Below the pieces are notes generated by a model. That model saw only the letters and a program-made list of their open reading frames with translations. It was not told the DNA's origin and made no database searches. Position numbers and translations under genes: made by a program. Source: Heterobilharzia americana (taxonomy: Eukaryota > Platyhelminthes > Trematoda > Strigeidida > Schistosomatidae). Taken from it: 64,000 bases of DNA. Location of the stretch: assembly GCA_944470555.2 (NCBI GenBank), contig OX104132.1, positions 4,969,755 to 5,033,754 of the forward strand, written 5' to 3'. This document shows positions 49,496-59,470 of this stretch, piece by piece (positions within the stretch are counted from its first letter, which is position 1; the number at the start of each line of letters is the position of its first letter).

Positions 49496-49509
49496 TAGAA
49501 TAGGCTCAT
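49496..49509. repeat. target-site duplication, left copy, of RTE copy B
   Basis: TAGAATAGGCTCAT here matches TAGAATAAGCTCAT at 52776-52789 with one mismatch (13 of 14). The repeats sit exactly at the two ends of the element. Confidence 0.85.
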
Positions 49510-49519
49510 TATTTATTTG

Positions 49520-51410
49520 TTAGTCCCTTGGGTTCCTAGTGGAACATAGGGCTTCAGTAGCACGTCTCCAGTGACCTCTGTTCTCTGAGATCTTTTGAAC
49601 CTGGTTCCACAACAGCCCAGAAGCTCTCATTTCTTCCTCGCACGACCTCCTCCACGTCACCCTCGCCTCAGACGCCCAACTCGTCGCTTCCCATGGGGAT
49701 TCCACTCGAGGGACTGGCCTGACGCGTGATGTCCCCACTCGGCCTTCTCAGTACATGCCCAATCCATCTCCACTTCCTTCCAGTGCATATTTGTTTAGCA
49801 ATAGCTTCTTGGTTGGTTCGTTCCCAGAGCTCCTTGTTGCTTATTCTCACTATTCTGGCCATCTGATCTTCAGTAGCGAGCCAGCGTAGGCAGTTGTTGA
49901 TGAATGTCTGTAGTTTATTGGAAATCCCTTTCGTGACGCGCCAAGTCTCTCAACCATACAGAAGCACTGACTTGACGTTGGTGTTGAAAATCCGTATCTT
50001 GTTCACGGTTTGTGCTGAGTGCAGAAGATCTCCACACTGGTTTCAGGCTAATGAACGCCTGTCTTGCTTTTCCGATTCTGACATTGACATCCTCGTGTGT
50101 GCCGCCACCTGTAGTTGAAACAGTGCTTCCTAGATAAGTGAAGGAGGTTACTTCCTTTAAGTTTCTCCCGTTGACGGTGATTGGAGTTTGTTGTTGTTGT
50201 TGGTGCGGTATCTTCATCACTTCTGTCTTCTCTATATTCACCTGAAGTCCCGTCTTCGCTGCCTCTTCTGTCAACTTGTTAGTTTTTGCCTGTAGATCTT
50301 CAAGTTTATGTGACATCAGGCACAAGTCATCGGCGAAATCCAGATCTTCTAGGTTCTTTTCCGCAATCCAGCCAGCCTACCCCCTCTTCTCGCTCCACAC
50401 TGTTGTCTGCTGCATGATCCAGTCGACCACAATCAGGAATATCATGGGTGATAGTAGACAGCCTTGTTTCACTCCTGTCTTCACTTCAAAAGCATCACTG
50501 AGCTTCCCATTGTGAATTACTTGGCCGGCATGTGGCGTTTTCATATAGTTTTTGAATGAGGCGGATAAAGGTTTGCGGTACTTCGTAGTAGTGAAGCAGC
50601 TTCCAAATTACTTCTCGGTCGACGCTGTCAAAGGCCTTCTCAAAGTCGATAAAGTTGAGGTAGAGAGCTGATTGCCATTCTATGCTCTGTTCTATGATGA
50701 TGCGAAGCGTTGCAATTTGGTCGGCACATGATTTGTACTTCCTGAAGCCAGCCTGTTCCGGTCGTAGTTTTGAATCCAGTGCATCATTCAGCCTCTCCAG
50801 GATGATGCGGCTGAATATCTTACTTGGGGTGGACAGGAGAGTGATTCCTCGCCAGTTCTTGCAAACACTGAGGTCTCCCTTCTTCGGCAGTTTGACAAGG
50901 TAACCCTTCTTCCAATCACTAACCAGGTACCTTCCCTTCCTTCCACACCTTCTGCAATAGTGGTGTGAGCATGTCTGCTGTTGTCTCTGCGTCTGTTCTC
51001 AGTGCTTCTGGCGGTATGCCGTCTGGTCCTGCTGCTTTCCCGCATTTCAGTAGCTTTATGGCGTTCAGGACTTCCATTTTCGTTGGAGGATTTATGTTCA
51101 CTTGTAGTTCAGCGGCTGAAGGCAAAAAAAAAAAAAAAAATGCAGGTGGTGGTCGATTCAACAGCTTTTAGAAGTGGTCGGCCCATTGTTTCCTTTCTTT
51201 CTCTTCTTTCGTAATTAAATTTCCTTCTTCATCTTTTATTGGTTTCATCTGTGTTGATCTCTTCCCTGGTAGCAACCCGGTTATTTGATACAATGTCGTC
51301 AGGTCTCTCTTACCTGCAGCCTGTTCTGCTTTACTTGCCAGTGTTTCGTAGAAGTGTCTTTTGTCTTTCCATGCACTCTTCTTTACTTCTTTGTTCAGTG
51401 TTTTATACAT
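49520..51410 (-). pseudogene. reverse transcriptase region of RTE copy B
   Basis: Pieces in different frames give the whole RT. These include the linker 'KKSAWKDKRHFYETLASKA' (51168-51410), motif 0/1 'LLKCGKAAGPDGIPPEALR' (50919-51161), 'WLVIGRRVTLSN' and 'ILSRIILERL'-type blocks in alternating frames (50788-51045), and motif A (FIDFEKAFDSVD, near 50665-50630). After these come FADD near 50330 and the thumb blocks 'VNIEKTEVMK' and 'EVTSFTYLGS' (49915-50325). At least four frame changes separate them. The C-terminal 'RKWRWIGHVLRRPSGDITRQ' lies at 49668-49862. RNA-dependent DNA synthesis would have been its role. Confidence 0.85.
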
Positions 51411-51860
51411 TGTGCTCAGTTCCTCTTATCGTTGAGCATCCATGCACTGGTTTATCTTCTGCTTCACCATCCTCCTCTCCTCTATCAGCTTCCAGGTATC
51501 CGTCGAGATCCATTCCTTGTCTTCTTCCTTCCTAATACGGCTGTGCAGGTTTCTTTCCACATAGCTTTCAAAGACTTCCAGTGTTCTTCCACACAGGTTT
51601 CTTCAGGTATGTTCCTCGATATCTACCATTTTGTCTTGACGGCTGACTTGAAGATCTCCTTTGTAGTTTCATCCTTCAGTTTCCGAGTGTTGTACTCGAA
51701 TTGAGGTCCATCACCAGCTTCCTTGAAGGCTTTTGACTTGATTTTGAAGGTTCCTTGCACTAGACAGTGGTCTGAACCTACATCCGCTCCTCTTCTTGAC
51801 CTTGTGTCAAATAGACTGCGTCTCCATTTTCTTGAGATTGAGATAAAGTCGATTTAATTT

Positions 51861-52578
51861 TTAGTGTTTCCTGGTGTCTGGTGAAATCCATGTCACTAAG
51901 TGGATATCCTTGTGCTTGAACACACTGCCTCCAATCACCAAATCGTTGAATGCGCAGAATTCTGCAAACAATTCTCCATTCTCAGTCACCTCACCGAGTG
52001 CTTCTCGACCCATGCTTAGTTCTCTTCCTGTGTTGTCCCCTCCCAGTTTGGCATTCATGTCACTCATTAGAATTTTGATGTCGCCAACTAGTGTCTTGTC
52101 CAGTGTTGATTACATTTGTCTGTAGAATTCCTCCTTCTTCTCTTGCTCTGCATTATTTGTAGGTGCATAGCCAGGCATTGTATGATTGTGACCTTCCTTC
52201 CTTTCGAGTTGAATCTTGCTGCCATGGTCCTGAAGGAGGAGATCGGTTCCCACTGCATGAGAGCCTTCGATGCTCTTCAAGAAATTATGGTAGCCACTCC
52301 ATAACTCAGTGTGCTGTGTTCGTGGTTGTCGTCTGGGTGACAATATCGGAGTAGATTATTGATTCTCCAGTTGACAGTTTGCAGACTCCACTCCCATTCC
52401 ATCTGCTTTCGCAAATCCCAAGCACTTCACTGTGATACCTTCTCATCTCTTTTGCAATCTGGGCTGCCTTACTGGGTTCGAACATGGTGCGGACATTCCA
52501 TGTCCACACGTTTACTTTTGCTTTCATCGAGAGAGGACACATCGGCCAATTGGCTTCCCGAAGGCAAAATTTCACCAA
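51861..52578 (-). pseudogene. endonuclease domain of RTE copy B
   Basis: Read on the minus strand, 52306-52578 gives 'WTWNVRTMFEPSKAAQIAKE' and 'GICESRWNGSG' (Ser replaces the Ile/Thr usually found before Arg-Trp; the Glu is kept). Then 52110-52343 is the middle part in another frame, and 51861-52067 gives 'MSDMNAKLGGDNTGREL', where Ser replaces Gly in the GDMNAK block. The GSDH block follows near 51770. Two or more frameshifts are present. Confidence 0.85.
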
Positions 52579-52775
52579 CTGGCGTCATTTCGCCTCTCCG
52601 ATTGCAGCGAGGAATAATTTTGTTATTATTTTTTATATATCGTTTGTGCTTTGAAATTTCTTTGTTGGTTATATTTGTTTTGCGGGGTAGGGTTGCTAGC
52701 CGTATGCCCAACCTTCCCTTTTTACCCGGTCTTAGGACCGGCTAGTGACTAGTGAACTAGTTAACCAGGCGAGGT

Positions 52776-52789
52776 TAGAATAAGCTCAT
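52776..52789. repeat. target-site duplication, right copy, of RTE copy B
   Basis: TAGAATAAGCTCAT; partner of 49496-49509. Confidence 0.85.
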
Positions 52790-52999
52790 AAGTATATCTT
52801 AAAAAGGGTGACTGGTAGTTTGTTTAAGGCGCACCTCAGTTACTTTCTTTTATAATCTCCATCAATCCATTGCATTTTTACTATTTACAACTTATAAAAC
52901 TTCATACTACTGAATAATCTGCCACGGAAGTCCTGCTGAGGTAGTTTTCAACCACTTGCGCAATCACCAACTCTACTTGCAAGCAGAACACTGATTCAC

Positions 53000-53331
53000 T
53001 AATAAACGCCTGACACTGAACTTATAGCCACACACACGAATAGTTCCATTGTCCTTTGATTTTGCTCACAACCTAATTTACCGTCGGTTGCAGCGGGATT
53101 TAAGGGGAAAACCTCAATCATAATTCCCACTGGATACTAGAATTTAGGGCCCAAATTACCTTACTCTGACCTATAAGCACTATTCTTCGTAAACAAACCC
53201 ATCTTTTTCTGCCTTAGACAAGTACAACTAATACTCAGCACATAAAACAACTGTTGAAAGCACGGTAAAGTGATAATCGACATTCCGAAAAGTGTGGAAA
53301 TATGTAAAACATGCTTTCACAATATAGAAAA
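53000..53331 (-). repeat. 332-bp direct repeat, copy 1 (partial BEL-type LTR)
   Basis: This block is identical to 60610-60941 except for three substitutions in 332 bases, in the same orientation. The second copy lies directly 3' of a BEL/Pao-like integrase remnant, so the block is probably the 3' portion of that LTR. Here the match stops abruptly at 53331, just before the CR1 fragment H. The remaining 5' part of the LTR seen at 60942-61220 is absent. Confidence 0.7.
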
Positions 53332-53344
53332 CTACCAATGTCAT

Positions 53345-54815
53345 TCTCACTCATTAACCCGGACCGACTTCACATTTGGATAATTACCGTCCGATTAATC
53401 TCACAACAGTGGTTTCCAGAGTCATGGGGAAAACTATACAAAATAGTGTAGTGGATTACCTATCCGATAACAACTTATTATCAACTTCGCGACATAGGTT
53501 CCCAAAAACCAGATCCTGTGACACCTGCATGCTAGACTATCTTGAATACATCACATGAAGGCGTGACCAAGGTCTTTTTGTTGCTGTACTGTTTTTCGAC
53601 CTCAAGAAAGCATCTGATAAAGTGCCCCACCAGAGACTGCTCATGTCATTTGGTGTGGAAAACCCCTTACATAACTGGTTTGCATCATTTCTTCGTGAAC
53701 GCTCTCAGATAGTTAAATTAAACGATTGCTTTTCAGAGCCTCGACCAAGTACGAGTAGTACGTTACAGGGAAGTGTTCTTGGTCCACTTCTCTTCCTCAT
53801 GCATAATAATGGCATATGTAAAGTGGTTAGACATGGAAAACCATATCCTTATGCTGACGACCTTAAAATTGTTCACAGCTTCCAGTATGGTACAGTTACT
53901 GAAGGTCTATCAGCAGCTCAGGAAAATTTAAATAATCTACTTGAGTGGAGTCAGAAGTGACAACTTGGATTCAACTATGAAAAGTGTAGAATTCTACACC
54001 TCAGAAAGTATTATCCTAGCAGCACGCTATCGTTGGGAGATCATGAAATTCAAATACTCAGTAAAGTGTGCGACCTGGGCGTCCAATATTCTGGTAACCT
54101 TAACTTCAATGAGCACGTCACAGCTATCGTCGCTAAAGCCAGAAGATTATCAACTTTCCTTCTGAAGAGCTTCTATACAAAAGAGGCCAAACTCGCCTTT
54201 TTAAATTGTCAGACCGATACTGGAATACGGCTCATTCTTTTTTTCTAGCATGAACGAAACTGACAAATCACGACTTGAATCCGTCCAAAGGAGTTTCACC
54301 AGACGATTATTGAGTTGCGCTGGCAATGTAGACTACATAAATAGGTGCGCTATACTGTCCAATGAACCGCTATGGAAACGGTATCTAAGGAACAACTTAG
54401 TTCTCTTACACGAAACTTGGCATGGTCTGTCATACCGTTTCTCCCCACCCCCTTGGAGATATGTACCGCCATATGACCTTGGAAATCATACACTGACGTT
54501 GTCAATAGAAAGATGCAACAAAAAGGTCGGATGTAAATTCTCTACTACATATTACAGCTCGACCTGGAAGTCTCTCCCCAACTGTACGCAGCAGCATCTC
54601 CGTGTCACAGTTTAAGCGCCTTATCAACTTGCTTTTGGGTCCAGATGATATCTACAGTCTGTTTATGGGTAGATGCCTTTCGACAGAGGTACTCAGCGCT
54701 GGCTCTGTGGGACTCTGGTGTCTCCAAGGTAGTGAAATTGATAGTAACTTAAAAATAAATATCATTGGGATCTCTCTCTATGGTCTATTCAATGAATTAA
54801 ATAGCTCTTAATTTG
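53345..54815 (+). mobile_element. CR1/Jockey-like fragment H, 5'-truncated
   Basis: The plus-strand fragment begins within RT motif 2 and runs through the C-terminus. It is closer to element F than to E or G. A 5' truncation before 'NYRPIN' and no recognisable ORF1 or endonuclease are typical of dead-on-arrival LINE insertions. The right end is near 54815, with no evident tail repeat. Confidence 0.8.
53376..54811 (+). pseudogene. reverse transcriptase fragment of element H
   Basis: Successive frames are 53376-53558 ('DNYRPINLTTVVSRVMGK'), 53566-53960, 54033-54248 and 54250-54811. The second contains motif A as 'FFDLKKASDKVPH', where the Phe before the catalytic Asp is replaced by Ser, then motif B 'LQGSVLGPLLFLMHNNGI' and an intact motif C 'YPYADDLKIVHSF'. 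The thumb region has 'VCDLGVQYSGNLNFNEHV' and 'ESVQRSFTRRLLS'. The C-terminus has 'YYSSTWKSLPN' and 'FKRLINLLL'. There is a TGA after 'LEYIT' and frameshifts near 53955, 54240 and 54600. Confidence 0.85.
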
Positions 54816-55629
54816 GAACGGCGAGAACTCCGCGTATCAGGTAGTTTCCCCTCCGTTGTATGGCTGGTACCATCGTATTAGGGTAGCCCATATAGTAAAC
54901 AGGATACTCGTCTGACTGAAAACGACGTCTAAATCCACTTAGTTGTACTACTGGAAGGTCTGTCCCCAGAGTTCCTCGCAAACGTCTATACATCAGATTG
55001 TCTTGTTTTCTACACACCAAGACTCACGTTAATTTACTTCTTCATGCCAAGACTCACTTCGTATCCAGAGGCCTCTGCATACGCCCGTATGCAAGGCGAC
55101 TTTTTCCTTCTCTTAAATTCCCAATCAGACGTCTCGACTGATATGCTCCACTGTCCAGACAAGTAGTTTCAGTGCTATGCTTTGTGTTTATCGTGCATTA
55201 AAAGTCACTGACTACTATCTCATCATAGTTTATTGCTGAAAAGACAGATAATTTTTGTGCAACAACTCTTAAATCTACACCTGATTTCTCTTCCTTTGGT
55301 TATTTTGTTAGTATCTTGTTATTCATTGACTTAAGTACAGGATACGTTGTTACATACTCACGTTCCTTTTTCCTTCTCATAGGCAGATTCACAATGGGAC
55401 CGCTACATACTGAATAATTTGACAGTTCACCTCAAATTTGTGGTTCCAATTGATATGGCAACTAGAAATGTTGGCATTACATGTTGTCTGTATCCAAACA
55501 CACAGGTCCTCCGACACCCACTCACCTCATAGTGAAGAGAGCCGAAACTGACTTCATATGAAACGCCAACCTTGAAGGCATATTCCAATATCCAATATTG
55601 ATAGTGCAACTGTAGAAAACCGGTACTTT
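54816..55629. other. stretch without a supported gene
   Basis: Short frames only (at most 70 codons). No repeat family was recognised between fragment H and the 3' end of element G. Confidence 0.45.
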
Positions 55630-55844
55630 TTGATCTCTAATGTCTAGTTCTTAGGGCTTGGTTCTATTTGTTCGGTTCACTCCTGCAGTGGATGCGGAAA
55701 TCCCCTCTGCTCTCTTGCTTTTAGCTTCGGTGAGGTGGATGTTTTGTGGGCTAGTAAGTTGTAAATTGTAGTGATTGGGGAGCTACGGGCTGCTGGGAAG
55801 TTTAGTTAACAACCGTGACTCCTGTCTGTGTGGGTGCCTGAAAG

Positions 55845-56000
55845 AGAATAGCAAGGTAGCGGTAAAAGAATGAAGAAGAGAGGAAAGAAAAGAGAAGAAA
55901 GAAAGAAGAAATAATAATAATAATAAGGGAAGAGAAAGGGGAAAGAAGGGAAGGAGAAGAAAAAGAGTGGTGAAAAAGAGAAATAAGAACGAAGGAAAAG
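55845..56000 (-). repeat. polypyrimidine 3' UTR tract of element G
   Basis: The plus strand is nearly pure purine, broken by (AAT)n at 55910-55925. On the element strand it is a CU-rich tract following the ORF2 stop, in the same position as the tract of E. Confidence 0.8.
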
Positions 56001-56115
56001 TATCTGGGAATTGCACGAATGGTCGTGTGGGTTTGGTTCCTACAGAAGAATTAGTAGGTAATGTGGGTGTATTAAGGAGAGAGATAGTGAGTGGTAGTTA
56101 GGAGGGAGTTGGGGG

Positions 56116-56448
56116 CTACTGAGGTTGGTGACTACCTGAGTACGTCCGTGGTAGTCCATGCGAGGTGATATAACTGTCTAATCGCCTCTTGAAAGAGTCG
56201 ATTGAAGGAGCTATAACGATGTGTCGCGGTAAGGCATTCCATAAAGCACATACTCTTAGGGAGAAAATTTTGGACCTGAGTGTGGTGTTGGCTCTCTGGT
56301 GTACTATCTTTATGGGTTTCCTCGTGAAGATCGCTGAGTTGCAGGCAAAATTGATTTGTTTGCTCGGTCTGTCTGATGGAACCACTGGTTTCAGGTTGTC
56401 GCAGCCAGGGGAATTGCTTGAACGTAGCCTATATAGTTTCTCGAACAC
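56116..56448 (-). pseudogene. ORF2 deletion junction and C-terminus of element G
   Basis: The 110-codon frame starts with RT motif 0/1 ('LYRLRSSNSPGCDNLKPVV') and, after a short transition, reads 'HQRANTTLRSKIFSLRVCAL' and 'WNALPRHIVIAPSIDSFKRR', the C-terminal block of CR1-like proteins. In element E these two blocks lie about 440 codons apart. The frame therefore spans an internal deletion that joined them near 56370-56390. Confidence 0.8.
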
Positions 56449-56489
56449 TTTTTTCTCGGTAATTGAGATGTGACAGAGGTATTCGTTAT

Positions 56490-57727
56490 TTACGACCTAG
56501 TCGGTGTGGATCTTGTGTCAGTGCTGAGTTGGGCTTGGAAGTGTGAGCTCAAAAGCTCGGCAATCTCTAGACTGCTTAGCACACTCCCGTCATGGCCTGT
56601 GACAAGATTCACTCCCTTACTGGTCGACTTTCTTCTTGACATGAAGCGGTACAGGTTTTTGGGGTTGCTTTGTAACCTCGCTGCCAAGTTTGTTTGGTAG
56701 GAAAATCTGTCGTTACGCACTCTAATGTTACAGAGATTGCGAATCCTTTTGTAGTTCAAGAAGTCAGACTCCCTGCGTGATGTACGCCACTTGAACCAAG
56801 CCTGCTTCTTGCTCCGGATAAGCCTCTCTGTCCCACGCTTTAACCATGAGGTTCTCATTGATTGTCTGTGTGTTACTTCTGGTACACTGTGACTGATGGC
56901 CCCAGTGATTATTTTCTTCACCTCCAACCAGTGTTCATCTATTGTGAGATGAGTCCAGTCCACTGGCCATGATGCATTCATGAGGTAGTCCCTCATGGTC
57001 TCATAGTTGGCCTTGCTGTAGCAAGGGAAGGTGTTGGGCGTCTCCAGTTGCAGAGCCTCCCTAGTTATCATGGAGAAGGTGATTACAGCGTGGTCACTGA
57101 GGCCAAGGGGAGGTTGGATGCAAACATCCTCAATGAGAAGTTCATCGTTCGTCAGAACGTAGTCAAGGCGCGATGCGTTTCCGTTAGGTCCCCAGCGTGT
57201 AGCATCACCCACTTTCTCTGAGAGGCCAGCAGTCTTAATTGCATCCTTCAGCTTCTGATTGAAGGATCTGATGCGTCTCCCTTCCGTCTCGAAGAGGATG
57301 GACGGGGTGTTGAAGTCGCCGGCAATGACTACGGAATCGTAATTTGCAGAGGAAGTCGTTAAGATAGCCTTGATGATCATTTCCTTATGTGTAGGGGAGC
57401 AGGTGGGGGACCGATATATGACTCCGAGCAGTATTTGGTACTGTGGAGAGTGAAGTAGCACCATAGGGACTCTGGGAGCTGGGTTAAGGCCGTATCGCTA
57501 ACCATCCTTGCCTTTAAACAAGAGTTTACGTAGATAGCCACTCCTCCTCCTGCTCTATGTTCCCTGTCCCTGCGGAAGAGTTCCATGCCAGTAACATGCA
57601 TCTCTTCGTCGGAGATGTCTGGCGAGAGCCAGGATTCGGTGATGAATATGATGTCGGAGTGCTGATGTGCACGCAGCGTCCTCATTTCTGCTACCTTCCC
57701 TCTTAGCCCCCTAACGTTGCTGTACAT
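56490..57727 (-). pseudogene. endonuclease and linker of element G
   Basis: Frame 57377-57727 opens with 'MYSNVRGLRGKVAEMRTLRA', 'DIIFITESWLSPDISDEE' (catalytic Glu) and 'GGGVAIYVNS'. After a frameshift near 57440, frame 56490-57464 continues with 'LLGVIYRSPTCSPTHKEM', 'DSVVIAGDFNTPSI' (Asp-Asn), 'RLDYVLTND' and 'GLSDHAVITFSM' (Ser-Asp-His). Next comes the Trp/Arg-rich linker 'KKQAWFKWRTSRRESDF' and 'NPKNLYRFMSRRKSTSKG'. All endonuclease residues are present, but the frameshift splits the domain. Confidence 0.88.
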
Positions 57728-57817
57728 ACATATTAGAGTGTGCCTGGTGAGGGGGGAGGTCTGGTTGTGTATTTTCGCAGGATGAGCTTATGTGGTTGGG
57801 TCTACCCTCGCCAGTCC

Positions 57818-59200
57818 TCATAGGACTGGCATTGTTCCGTTTTTTGGTGTTTTGTTATTAACTTGGGTGGGGGCTGTGGCAGTGGTGGCTTCTTTACTTG
57901 ATGTATCTAACTCACTGGTCAGCGCCTGTGTGACGACCACTGACTCCAGAGGTCTTGGTGGTTGTCGTCTCTCCTCTTGCCTTGTGGGTCTAGGCTTACT
58001 TTCACATATACGTATTGAGCCACCCATGCGATCCTTCGCATTATACCATGCCTGTAGAACGTCTGTGAGGGAGGCATATGAGTCGAACTGGACGGCGAGT
58101 AGTCTGGGATTGGGTATGGTCTTCAGGTGCGCTGGCCTTGGCAGTCTACTGACGCTGTTGGCCGGTATACTGTTGAGACCAACTTTGGTTGAGAGCCATT
58201 GCCATTGTTGGACGTCGTGAAAGTACCGATCTTTGACCGAGCGGTCACTTGGCAATTCTGGAATCCCATGTACAACTATAGTGTTGTTTCTGTTGGGATT
58301 TCCAACCGCTGACTTTCTCTCCTCCTCTCTTATTGACCATGGCTTGTCAGGCCTGGCCCGAATTTTACAGGCATTAACAACGTCCGGTTGTCGCGAGAGG
58401 AGGAGTGTGTCTTCAGCCTCTTTGGTAGTATTTAGGGACACACGTAAAGGGGGTGGCTTATCTCGGGGTGCACGGCTTCCTCGAGAAAGGCGACATAAAG
58501 TTGCAGGGAGGGGAGGGAGTCCTAGCATCTGACAGTAGTCGGTCCACATTCGGCTGTCAAACCGTTCCCTCTCGACCAACAATGAGTCTGTCGATACATC
58601 GACGTTGAACAAAATGATCGAGTTGGTCCTCCTGTGACCTGGGTTCGTTGTGGGTGGCACGCCCGACTTCCCAATGGGTTTGAGTAATTCCACTGGTTGT
58701 TTCTCAGTCACGGTGTGTGGGGTGTTTGGAATGGGTTTCGTAGAGGCTTCGGCGGTCGATGTCTTTGGCCATACGCTTGACGTCCCCTGGGGCCGGGTAG
58801 GAGGTATGGAGACTTGACCTAATATGGTCCCCACGCGAGGTGGCGTGCCCACAGCTGGAGCTCTAGGTCTGTTTCCAGGTCTCTCTGTGTTATCTTTGGT
58901 GTTAACCCTACTTTATTCGAGGATGCTGGTAGCTTTTGCGTGGCGGAGAGCATCTCCTTCAGGCTTTCTGTGCGGAGTGCGGGCATTTTCCTGCACTCTG
59001 GACAGATGTACCAGAACCACTTGCATGGTTGTCTCTTCATCAGCTTATAGTATTGTCGGGGGACTTTGGTGTCGCAGTGGCAATGCGCCCATCGTTGACA
59101 TAGGTTGCATGCAAATGCCTCATCGACTACCGAAACAACTTTGGTGCAAACACTGCAGCCATCGGGTGTCGTAATACAGCCTTCCTTCCATGAATAAGGT
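57818..59200 (-). pseudogene. ORF1 protein of element G: PHD-type finger plus two RRM-like modules
   Basis: The N-terminal part (about 59190-58980) reads 'CSVCTKVV', 'ACNLCQRWAHCHCD' and 'WFWYICPEC', a C4HC3 pattern of PHD-finger type. After a frameshift near 58850 the 344-codon frame 58852-57818 has a Pro/Thr-rich segment and then two successive modules. The first is 'NSIILFNVDVSTD' with 'CRLSRGSRAPRDKPPPLRVS'. The second is 'NTIVVHGIPELPSD' with 'VSRLPRPAHLKTIPNPRLLA'. Each resembles the RRM-like core of LINE ORF1 proteins. Role: binds element RNA; the PHD finger may target chromatin (inference from CR1 ORF1 literature). Confidence 0.7.
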
Positions 59201-59201
59201 G

Positions 59202-59468
59202 CTACGGATTGTGGCGAACTGCTTGTGGCTGCCTTGTTCTGAAGCCTTTTACGTCGTCTTCTATTTCAGGCATGGTATGATCCTTGCTCAAGATAGGACT
59301 AGTTTGTGACGGGCTAGTGCTACTCTGTGTCACCTGTCTGATGGCTACTGGAATTCTAGAAACATGGGTTGGCCACTTCTTTAGAAGTTCGGTGTTCTGC
59401 CCTACCTCTGTTTGTCTTCTAGTACAGACTAGTGTGTTGTCTAGGGTGTTTTGGCCGTTTTTGTGCAC
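59202..59468 (-). pseudogene. possible ORF1 N-terminal segment of element G
   Basis: An 88-codon frame immediately upstream of the PHD block, hydrophilic and rich in Thr, Gln and Ser. It is in a different frame and without domain similarity, so it may be the start of ORF1 or merely 5' UTR. Confidence 0.35.
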
Positions 59469-59470
59469 GA

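Larger units (their letters stand above)
49510..52775 (-). mobile_element. RTE-like retrotransposon copy B, full length with TSD
   Basis: The 3266-bp minus-strand element begins (at 52775) with ACCTCGCCTGGTTAACTAG and ends near 49510 with the family 3' end plus an AAATAAATA tail. It is flanked by a 14-bp target-site duplication, so both ends are defined. It encodes endonuclease and RT in one polyprotein region. The catalytic FADD box (near 50325-50340) and motif B (near 50465-50480) are intact at base level, but frameshifts and stops occur elsewhere. A poly-T(17) run on the sense strand at 51140-51124 replaces a family-conserved stretch. This is the best-preserved copy in the window. Confidence 0.92.
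55630..59470 (-). mobile_element. CR1-like retrotransposon G, RT core deleted
   Basis: The minus-strand element is related to E. It has ORF1 (about 59.47-57.82 kb), endonuclease and the start of RT (57727-56490), then the protein C-terminus (56448-56116), a pyrimidine-rich 3' UTR and a 3' end near 55630. The catalytic RT motifs A, B and C are missing: the sequence passes from motif 0/1 to the C-terminal block within about 40 codons. The deletion removes an estimated 1.3-1.5 kb compared with E. Both ends are approximate. Confidence 0.8.

Noticed and set aside
49510..52775. Plus-strand frames inside RTE copy B (for example 51285-51704 and 52359-52745)
   Set aside because: They are antisense shadows of the minus-strand endonuclease/RT sequence.
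55845..56000. Low-complexity protein frame on the minus strand (55783-56016, Leu/Phe/Ser-rich)
   Set aside because: It is the translation of a polypyrimidine tract in the 3' UTR of element G.
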